NCBI GenBank assembly: GCA_034723595.1
Contig: JAYEPB010000130.1
Location: 1-8,538, forward strand
Source of the DNA: JAGLGH01 sp034723595
GTDB lineage: Archaea > Nanobdellota > Nanobdellia > Woesearchaeales > JAGLGH01
Direction: 5' to 3'
DNA: 8,538 bases
In this document: piece after piece, positions 1 to 6,400 of the stretch
How the letters are laid out: the number at the start of each line of letters is the position of its first letter
Numbering within the stretch: position 1 is the first letter of the stretch
Notes under the pieces: generated by a model
What the model was told of the DNA's origin: nothing
Databases searched by the model: none
The model's input: only the letters and a program-made list of their open reading frames with translations
Program-made: the position numbers and the translations under genes

Positions 1-80
1 TTTGATGCTTAAAATACTTCTGATGGTGGTTTTTGACTAGTGAAATCGTTGTTATCAGCCACCCCTAATTTAAATTTTAA
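1..80. other. Left edge, no supported gene
   Basis: Beyond the terminator I see no convincing gene. On the plus strand an open frame enters from the window edge and stops with TAG at 38-40, which could be the last dozen codons of a convergent gene, but it is too short to judge. Confidence 0.3.
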
Positions 81-118
81 ACTAATTTGAATTTAAAATT
101 AAAAAATAAAAAATAAAT
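81..118 (-). terminator. T-rich terminator after the pilin cluster
   Basis: Directly after the stop of the last pilin the minus strand carries two runs of six T separated by one A (113-108 and 106-101), then more T-rich sequence and an AT-only imperfect hairpin (about 66-100, arms around AATTTAAATT and its partner). T runs after the stop are the usual archaeal termination signal, so the cluster transcript should end here. Confidence 0.6.
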
Positions 119-643
119 TTAGCAGTCGCCTATTTCTGTAGACAATCTCTTGATTGAGTGTTCAAGACATACTACTTTAACCCCTTTAACAAGGATAATA
201 GGCGCAATCTCTATCTGGTCAATAGTTGACCTATTCCCACTTAATACCGTTCCAGCATACATCATTCCTGATTTTTTAGTTTCACTGCCAACTTCAACTG
301 GATCAGGCGGCACTCCAGAAACTGGAATCTCTAGAATCTGCACACCCTGGAGAGTCGCCGACCCTGTATTAATCAATGTAAAGTTTAATGTAGCATTCGT
401 AGCAGCATCATCAATGCACAACCTTTGACTATCCCCTACCTGCACAACACCAATACTTGTATCCATACTACATGATATCTTCTCTGCGCTTTGCACATCT
501 GCCTGAGTCATTGTTGTTTCAACATATCCTCTTCCCCAATTCATGACTACTGCTCCTAATGATACTGCAAATGCAATCAGCAGCACAGTTGCGATTAGTG
601 GAGAGACACCTTTCTTTTTCCATAATTTTTTGAACATATTCAT
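119..643 (-). CDS. Type IV pilin-like protein with four cysteines (pilin 2 of the paralogous pair)
   Basis: A 174-residue protein with a classic archaeal class III signal peptide: a basic n-region (residues 1-11), then KKG|VSP with predicted prepilin-peptidase cleavage after Gly12, then a hydrophobic helix from 13 to about 34. This matches the archaeal type IV pilin N-terminal domain family, so after processing it should be a membrane-anchored pilin subunit or a minor pilin. The rest looks like a small extracellular beta-rich domain with cysteines at 58, 76, 159 and 174 (the last residue). RGYVET follows the helix, and a stretch at 144-159 (IEIAPIILVKGVKVVC) closely resembles the protein at 1019-1552, so the two are paralogs. 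The start is fixed by a GAGGTGA site four bases upstream and by an ATGA overlap with the stop of the preceding gene, which suggests translational coupling. It is the last gene of the cluster. Pilin-like nature is well supported; the actual function (adhesion, DNA uptake, surface sensing) is unknown. Confidence 0.9.
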   Translation of the reverse strand: MNMFKKLWKKKGVSPLIATVLLIAFAVSLGAVVMNWGRGYVETTMTQADVQSAEKISCSMDTSIGVVQVGDSQRLCIDDAATNATLNFTLINTGSATLQGVQILEIPVSGVPPDPVEVGSETKKSGMMYAGTVLSGNRSTIDQIEIAPIILVKGVKVVCLEHSIKRLSTEIGDC

Positions 644-963
644 TTTTTCACCTCTTTTTTATTTGCTGACTTTTTGCCAGACATAGTTGCAAGCAGCCTT
701 ATCTCTTCACCATGCTTGCATATTATTATCTTAAGCTCTTCTTTTACATTCTCTACAACAGCAACAAGGATTATCAGAATCACTATTATAAGCCACAGGA
801 AGACTGCCTGCACAAAGCTCCAGTTAAGTATGCCTGATGTGATGGCCATTTTGTGTATCATGGCATACCCAAACATAACAAAGAATATTCCAAGGACTAG
901 AAGAATCTTTTCAAAAAGATTTGGGTTCCTGATATTCTTATCAATCTTTTTCAAACTCACCAT
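640..963 (-). CDS. Small membrane protein with two transmembrane helices, coupled to the pilin
   Basis: A 107-residue protein of no family I recognise. It has two hydrophobic helices at about 16-37 and 50-70, joined by a short loop, with a basic N-terminus (KKIDKNIRN) and a very basic C-terminal tail (ending KKEVKK). By the positive-inside rule both ends should be cytoplasmic, giving a helical hairpin with a small outer loop and a charged cytoplasmic segment of about 37 residues (EELKIIICKHGEEIRLL). A strong GAGGTGA site sits four bases before the ATG. The gene lies 55 bases after the pilin-like gene at 1019-1552, and its stop overlaps the next pilin start as ATGA, so equal production with that pilin is likely. 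Inference: an accessory membrane partner, for example a platform, anchor or retention factor for the pilins. The reading frame is convincing from start site, coupling and membrane topology; the role is a guess. Confidence 0.85.
   Translation of the reverse strand: MVSLKKIDKNIRNPNLFEKILLVLGIFFVMFGYAMIHKMAITSGILNWSFVQAVFLWLIIVILIILVAVVENVKEELKIIICKHGEEIRLLATMSGKKSANKKEVKK
648..654 (-). promoter_or_regulatory. Shine-Dalgarno site of the last pilin gene
   Basis: The minus strand reads GAGGTGA followed by AAAA and the ATG, a seven-base match to the usual archaeal 16S rRNA 3' end. It lies inside the last codons of the two-helix membrane protein gene and, with the ATGA overlap, decides the start at 643. 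Confidence 0.8.
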
Positions 964-967
964 TATT

Positions 968-974
968 TCACCTC
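968..974 (-). promoter_or_regulatory. Shine-Dalgarno site of the two-helix membrane protein gene
   Basis: The minus strand reads GAGGTGA followed by AATA and the ATG, which fixes the start at 963. The stretch around it is almost the same as that before the last pilin gene (A-run, GAGGTGAAA, A or T, AATG). Confidence 0.8.
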
Positions 975-1002
975 TTTTTTTATGTCTTTATGTAAATTAA
1001 TT

Positions 1003-1013
1003 TATTATATCTT
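1003..1013 (-). promoter_or_regulatory. Possible internal TATA box before the two-helix membrane protein gene
   Basis: The minus strand reads GATATAATAA in the 55-base gap after pilin 1. A start about 26 bases on would leave a short leader carrying the GAGGTGA site. Transcription from further upstream is equally possible. Confidence 0.25.
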
Positions 1014-1018
1014 GCCTA

Positions 1019-1552
1019 TTACCTATCCAGGCAATCTGCAATAAAATCATCTCCAACAGGATAATATGACATCTTGTTTTCGCATGTTATTCTGATACCA
1101 TTTGATACAACAATCGGAACAACCTCAATCTTGCGTATTTTTTTCACATCACCTCTTTTTATAAGCTGCACCTCTTTAGCATTGTATTTTCCTACTTCCA
1201 AAGTCAGATTTTTTTTATCAATCTGCGGTTCGTAATACAGGTCATACATCCTAAAAATCATGCCATCTACAGTTATATCCCCTCTATTGATTATATTGAT
1301 ATATAAATTTTGCGTATTTTGGCATGCAGAATCTATAGTAACCAATAAAGAGTCACACTCAATAGCGCTTAATCCCCTCTCTTTAATCTGCTGTGCAGAT
1401 GTTTCTGCATAGCCTCTCATAAAAGTAAACATAAATGTGCTCAGCCCGACAACAAATGCCATCACAAGAATCCAGCTTATATATATGCTAATCCCTTTTC
1501 TAAAAAATTTATTTGGAAAAAATTTTAGTGCGCCTCTTTTTTTTGTTTTCAT
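1019..1552 (-). CDS. Type IV pilin-like protein with four cysteines (pilin 1 of the paralogous pair)
   Basis: A 177-residue protein with a long basic n-region (residues 1-19) and a class III-like cleavage site FFRKG|ISI after Gly20, followed by a hydrophobic helix to about residue 43. RGYAET begins 26 residues after the cleavage glycine, exactly the spacing of RGYVET in the pilin at 119-643. The extracellular part has cysteines at 66, 77, 157 and 174, an IINRG segment matching LINTG in the paralog, and IEVVPIVVSNGIRITC (142-157) aligning without gaps to the paralog's 144-159. The pair therefore shares fold and probably two disulfides, but the sequences have diverged strongly, which suggests distinct subunits rather than a recent duplication. 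No good Shine-Dalgarno precedes the ATG (upstream is AAAGAAAAA), unlike the next two genes; it starts 39 bases after the upstream stop. A pilin-like role is well supported, the substrate unknown. Confidence 0.88.
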   Translation of the reverse strand: MKTKKRGALKFFPNKFFRKGISIYISWILVMAFVVGLSTFMFTFMRGYAETSAQQIKERGLSAIECDSLLVTIDSACQNTQNLYINIINRGDITVDGMIFRMYDLYYEPQIDKKNLTLEVGKYNAKEVQLIKRGDVKKIRKIEVVPIVVSNGIRITCENKMSYYPVGDDFIADCLDR

Positions 1553-1581
1553 TTTTTCTTTGAAAAATTGTTTTTATGTAA

Positions 1582-1588
1582 TTTTTAT
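1582..1588 (-). promoter_or_regulatory. Possible internal promoter before pilin 1
   Basis: The minus strand holds ATAAAAAT-like sequence about 33 bases before the ATG at 1552, in a 39-base gap of almost pure A and T. Because this gene lacks a Shine-Dalgarno, a nearly leaderless transcript starting here would explain its translation. The region is so AT-rich that a TATA-like match by chance is likely. Confidence 0.25.
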
Positions 1589-1591
1589 GTA

Positions 1592-2113
1592 TTAATAAAG
1601 TTCTCGAATATAAATATTTGCATTTTTATGCGAATTAAACAGCATCTTTAGCTGCATCTCTGGATTTTCTGCAAAAGTGAAATGATATTGTGATTCACCC
1701 ATATTAATATCAAATGAAGGATAAAGTGCTGCGACTGAGGATTCACCAGGAGCAAGCCATACTACCTGACCTCCAGACGGCTGCAATGATATATTTCCAT
1801 CCTTCAGTTGATTCATCAGTATTGTTTCATTGCGGTTCTGCAGCATTATGACAAAGCCGAAGTTAGGATCACGCTGCCTGGCATAATTGAGAAAAGATAA
1901 TGCAAAACTATCTATGCTATCCTTTACGCTGGCGTTCATGTATATGGCATTGTTTATGACAAATACAGCCTCTTCAATAAAATTGTCATTCAATTCGTTA
2001 AATACATCTTCATCAGTTGTTGGCATGACAGACATTGGTATTATTCCTGCAAGAAGAGCAATAATGACTATTGCAGTAAACAAGTAAAACTGTCCTTTTT
2101 TATAATTTCTCAT
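1592..2113 (-). CDS. Divergent pilin-like membrane-anchored protein
   Basis: I place the start at the ATG at 2113, giving 173 residues. The frame extends upstream to an ATG at 2146, but that would overlap the ATPase gene by 22 bases and put 11 extra hydrophobic residues ahead of a good class III-like signal; with the 2113 start the n-region is MRNYKKG, the predicted cleavage is KKG|QFY after Gly7, and the helix runs to about residue 28. After the helix come an acidic, probably helical segment (DEDVFNELNDNFIEEA) and a domain predicted from its pattern to be mixed alpha/beta, with no cysteine at all. It therefore differs from the two four-cysteine pilins downstream. KKGQFY-type proteins are seen in pilin clusters of DPANN archaea as far as I recall, but I cannot name a characterised homolog. 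Translation would begin 11 bases after the ATPase stop, with only a weak AGGGAT-like ribosome site. Likely role (inference): minor pilin or filament-initiating subunit. Confidence 0.82.
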   Translation of the reverse strand: MRNYKKGQFYLFTAIVIIALLAGIIPMSVMPTTDEDVFNELNDNFIEEAVFVINNAIYMNASVKDSIDSFALSFLNYARQRDPNFGFVIMLQNRNETILMNQLKDGNISLQPSGGQVVWLAPGESSVAALYPSFDINMGESQYHFTFAENPEMQLKMLFNSHKNANIYIRELY

Positions 2114-2124
2114 TTTTATCCCTA

Positions 2125-3396
2125 TTATTCTAATAACCATTTCCATAATGGAATTAATCTTATTCCATCTTTTTCATCCTCATAGTCCAATGTAATTAAA
2201 ATAATTTCCTTGACTTTTGATTTAAATTTATTCTTGAATTCTTTTAATCCTTTAAATTCCCTTTCATTAATTTCATCTGAGTAAGTCATATTAATTGCAG
2301 TAAGGGAATTATCCTTATTTTTAAAAACAAAGTCTACCTCATTTGCCCCATTCCAATAATATATATCATTCCCTCTTCTTTTTAATTCTATAAAAACAAG
2401 GTTCTCTGCTAATGTCCCCATATCTCCTGAAAATTTAAATGAAAGAGCATTTCTTAAACCATTATCAATACAATAAATTTTTTTATGGGTCTTTTCCTGT
2501 TTCTTCAAGGAAAAATCATAATAACTTATTATATCTATCATGAAACATTCTCTCAAATAGGAGATATAATTTATAATGGTGCTGATACTATATTCAAATG
2601 TTTTGTGCAGCTTATTGTAAGAAAACAAATTGCCTATATTAGTGATAAGATATTTTACAAGACCTTCAAAATAGAACACATCTTTAATATCATGCTTGAA
2701 TAAGACATCTCTATGAATTATATCTGAGAAATAGGATTGCAGCAACTGCCTTCTAATCTCTTTATCTTGCATAAGAGCAATCTCAGGAAAACCTCCAGAG
2801 TGCAAATAATTATCTAGTTCGGACTTTATTGTTACTTTATTATTATAAATATTTCTTATGGTTTTGATATTAATTGATTTTGATCGAAGATACTCCTTAA
2901 ACGAAAATGGGTAAATACTTATTGTAAGATTTCTCCCAGTTAATGAAGTTGCATATTTTGAACGCGTTAATGATGAATTTGAGCCAGTAATGAAAAATTT
3001 TACTTTATCATGTTGTCTTTCATAAATTGAGTTTAACCATTTTTCCCATTTTTCTATATTCTGAATTTCATCAAACAATAAAAATATCCTCCCTTGTGGT
3101 TGATTTATCTCAAGAAAATACTCATAAATTTTATCAAGATCTTTAATATCAAGATTAAGCAACCTGTTATCTTCAAAATTAATATGAAGAACATTTTTTT
3201 TGCTATATTTAGAAGATAGTTCTTTTTCAAGAATCCTCATTAATGTTGATTTTCCTGATCTCCTAATTCCCTGAATCAAGATAATATGTCTAACTTCAAT
3301 TAATTTTTCAATCTCAGCATAAATATCTCTCTCAACAAAAAATTCCAGATCTTTTGCTTCATAAATAAGCTGCCTTACTATTTCTTTAGTTATCAT
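2125..3396 (-). CDS. AAA_14/DUF4143-family ATPase
   Basis: A complete 423-residue protein of the AAA_14 plus DUF4143 architecture, a family widespread and scattered in archaea and bacteria whose cellular role is mostly unknown. Walker A is GIRRSGKST (43-51), Walker B ends FLLFDE (105-110), a sensor-1-like ITGSN follows (136-140), and LTGR (152-155) is typical of the family's arginine region. GGFPE (201-205) marks the entry into the DUF4143 half, in which AENLVFIEL (330-338) and NEVDFVF (352-358) resemble the PD-(D/E)xK-like nuclease fold; the expected E-x-K is replaced by INM-T, so nuclease activity is doubtful. The C-terminus IPLWKWLL is characteristic of archaeal members. The start is supported by a TATA box whose centre lies about 30 bases upstream, implying a nearly leaderless mRNA. 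The gene is more AT-rich than its neighbours (about 28% GC in three hand-counted lines), which fits horizontal acquisition. Family assignment is firm; function is not known. Confidence 0.95.
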   Translation of the reverse strand: MITKEIVRQLIYEAKDLEFFVERDIYAEIEKLIEVRHIILIQGIRRSGKSTLMRILEKELSSKYSKKNVLHINFEDNRLLNLDIKDLDKIYEYFLEINQPQGRIFLLFDEIQNIEKWEKWLNSIYERQHDKVKFFITGSNSSLTRSKYATSLTGRNLTISIYPFSFKEYLRSKSINIKTIRNIYNNKVTIKSELDNYLHSGGFPEIALMQDKEIRRQLLQSYFSDIIHRDVLFKHDIKDVFYFEGLVKYLITNIGNLFSYNKLHKTFEYSISTIINYISYLRECFMIDIISYYDFSLKKQEKTHKKIYCIDNGLRNALSFKFSGDMGTLAENLVFIELKRRGNDIYYWNGANEVDFVFKNKDNSLTAINMTYSDEINEREFKGLKEFKNKFKSKVKEIILITLDYEDEKDGIRLIPLWKWLLE

Positions 3397-3422
3397 CTTT
3401 ATTTACAAATAATCTTGATTCA

Positions 3423-3430
3423 TTTATAAA
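3423..3430 (-). promoter_or_regulatory. TATA box of the AAA_14 ATPase gene
   Basis: The minus strand reads CTTTATAAATG with the palindromic core TTTATAAA centred about 30 bases before the ATG at 3396. The predicted start site is about base 3400, so the transcript would be nearly leaderless; no Shine-Dalgarno is seen. An inverted repeat sits ten bases upstream of the box. Confidence 0.6.
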
Positions 3431-3439
3431 GTTGTCGAT

Positions 3440-3474
3440 TGAATGAACAAAATAAAGAGATTTTGTTCGATTCA
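3440..3474. promoter_or_regulatory. Bulged inverted repeat between the giant gene and the ATPase gene
   Basis: TGAATGAACAAAAT (3440-3453) pairs with its complement at 3460-3474 over 14 base pairs, with one extra G bulged in the right arm and a six-base loop AAAGAG. It lies nine bases after the stop of the giant gene and ten bases upstream of the ATPase TATA box. It could be an RNA hairpin at the 3' end of the giant mRNA or a DNA operator for the ATPase promoter. No long T run follows, so a simple terminator is not obvious. Confidence 0.5.
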
Positions 3475-3482
3475 TTGAACAC

Positions 3483-6400
3483 TTATTCTGAAATTGTTAT
3501 CCTGATAATATGTTTTCCGCTTTCTGAATCAACTCCCACTTTTTTCACAAGCAATTGATACCTGCCTGCGCTAAGATATTCCATTCCGCTGAGGGTGGCA
3601 TCTTTGTATGAGATTGACAGCGCTGTCCTGTAGATATCCTTCTCAAGGACTGTGCCAAAAGAGGGATTCAATGCCTTGTCAAATGTGTTCTCTTCAAGCA
3701 TCTTGTCTCTTGCTCTTATATTTGCACCTTTGTTTGATGCGAACAGGTATGAACTGCCGTCAAAAGCATTTGATACAAGCTCTATTACATTATCAGGTGC
3801 TGCACTTATTGATGACATATAGCTGTCTGTTGCAATGCCTATGCTTGTATTGCCAGCATCTGCATAAGTCATTTTGTCAAGCTCTGTACTCTGATTAAAT
3901 GGAACTGCATAAGTATAAGTAAGAGTTAAGTTTAGGTTGATAATGTCTATGAAGATCAGTTCTGAATCGTTGCCAGCAGTTATGATCAGAGAATAATTTT
4001 CTGCTTTTGTAGGAGCATCAAAGGCAAGGGCATATCTGCCGCATCCGTTATCAGTCAGCGCGAATTCATCTGCTGTAAGGTTTTCCCCATCAAGTTCAAC
4101 ATTGAAATATGATACTTCAACAGCGCCAAGCTTTTCTGCGAGTATTATATCAATTTCTGCAGGCCTGTTTGTGTAATATACATCTTTCAATGTTATATTT
4201 TCTATTAAGATATTAGAATCAGGAGTTATGTTGAATGTCCTGTTCTTCTCTGCAGAATTGCCTATAATGTCATAGCATTTCACATTCAACGTATGGTTGC
4301 CTTCAGCCATGGCTCCTGCTTGTGATTCATGATATATTGAATTTGTGTAATCAAAATTTGTGAAAGTTGAATCATTGATATCCATGAATGTGCAGGTTGC
4401 AGATTCATCAGTCTCAACACGAATAACAGGATTTGCAGACTTAAGATTGCAGATCCCCAGATTTCCAGGAATAATTATATTGATATCAGGACCATTTTGG
4501 TCAAATATTGTTGAAACTTCACTCGACCACTGGCTTGTGCCATTTGCCTGGTTCCTCGCAAGCACTCTTGCATAATATGTCAAATCTGGAACAAGACCAT
4601 ATACAGTAATATTTGTAGCATTTGTCCAAGTCCAGTTTGTAAGATTTACAGGATTATAATCAGCAGAACTATTGGATAGCTCAAAATAATAATCTACTGG
4701 TCCGCTCTCATGATCATACGAAGCTGTCCAGACATATGTCAGTTGGCTTGCATTTGCAGTCACATTCGGCTGAGACATCTGAGGGGTAATAGGTGGAGAT
4801 GCATCAACCCAAATCTCATAATGCTCAGTATCTCCCCAGTTTGATGCATTATCCAGACATCTTACATGGAAATATAATATGCCGTCAATTACATTTGTAT
4901 AAGATACGCTTGTCTCATCATAAAGCGTCCCAATCTGACCTTCAGGGATTGTATCAGGCACTGTATGGGAATTCTGGTCAAGGATATATGAATAAGCAGC
5001 CACTCCGCTTGTGCTGTCCTGCCCAACCCAATTGAAAGAGACAACATTATTCTGCGATTTATAATTCCATACTGCTTCATCATGCGAACTTAAGATGCTG
5101 CTGATATCAGGAGGGATTGTATCAACTCTTATTCCATCACTTGATGATTCATTGGTCAGCCCTGCTGAATTTATGACTCTGACATTTATGTAATAAATTT
5201 GGTCCTCAAAAAGTTTAAGTCCAGTATGGTTTACTTCAGTCGCAGTGCCAGCATAAGTCCAGCTAACAACATCTGCAACGCCCTGAGAAGTGCCTATACT
5301 GTAATTATATACAAGTGGAATCGTAAGTATCTCTGACTCTTTGTCATAAGATCCATACCATGATGCATGAAGCATTGTATTGTTATTTGTCCAGTCACCA
5401 TCATCAATAATTGTCGGTGCAGTTGGTGGTGTCACATCAAGCCCAGATCCAGTCTTATTGAGATATATAGAATCATTATACTCAATAATATTGCCTGCAA
5501 GATCAATTATCTGATAATAAACAGTCTTCAGACCTTCTTTATCATCAAGAATCCATGTCTCAACACTTGAGCACTCTTTGAATGCTGTAAAATTATCTTC
5601 ATGATTCTCTTCATTTGCAAACCTACAGCCGCCAACTTCTTCATTATCTAAAAATTCAAGTTTAAGGCTTACTGTAGTATATGCAGTGTAGTTTTCGTTT
5701 GATTCATGGAATCCAGGTATGCCTATTGAATATATATGTATTGAACCATCAGGAGGTAAAGGGTCATAGATTATTGTATCATTATTCTCTTTAATGACAC
5801 CTAATGAAGTATTTACTCTTACTGAAACCATCCTTTGTCCAGCAGTATCATCAAGAGTCCAGTTCCGAACAGGATGCAAAGTATCTGGCATATCAGGACA
5901 TGCTGCCCAATCAGTCCAAGTCATACTGTCATTCCTAAAAGAGCAGAAAAGAGGATCACCTGGAAAATCAAAATCAAGCGAAAGATTGACAGCAGTTGTA
6001 TTTGTGTAAATATTATCATTATTTATGATTATCCCTGGCTTTGTAGTATCAAGGATTATTGAATCGCTTGAGGTGTGAGTATTGCCAGCAAAATCCCTCA
6101 CCTTGAAATATACTGGTCTGGTTCCGTCAGCATTAAGGAGTCTCCATGCCTTGCTTGAATACAGGTCCCACACTTCGTCGCCAGAAAATGAGCGGCCATA
6201 AAGGGCAACTTCGTCTATTGTGCCGTTGAAGAAAAAATCAGTAGCAGACTCTGCTCCAATCACATTTGCAACTGTTGTGGATGCAATGCTGCCAGTAGCA
6301 GACAAGCTGTTATTTAAGATGCCATTGATATACAACCTCATCTCTGAACCATCATATACCCCTAAGATATGATACCAGGTGTCAGGAGTTAAACTGCTTG

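Noticed and set aside
150..428. Plus-strand open frame opposite the last pilin
   Set aside because: Antisense to a clear pilin gene; no ribosome site and no family resemblance.
119..643. Archaellin (flagellin) identity for the pilins
   Set aside because: The cysteine pattern and the lack of any fla/arl genes nearby fit pilin-like proteins better; only the N-terminal signal and helix are shared.
674..1000. Plus-strand open frame of about 108 codons opposite the two-helix membrane protein
   Set aside because: It is the mirror of a well-supported minus-strand gene with a strong ribosome site and coupling, and has no start signal of its own.
2125..3482. A transposon carrying the ATPase
   Set aside because: I found no terminal inverted repeats or target-site duplication bracketing the gene; the inverted repeat at 3440-3474 has no partner near 2113.
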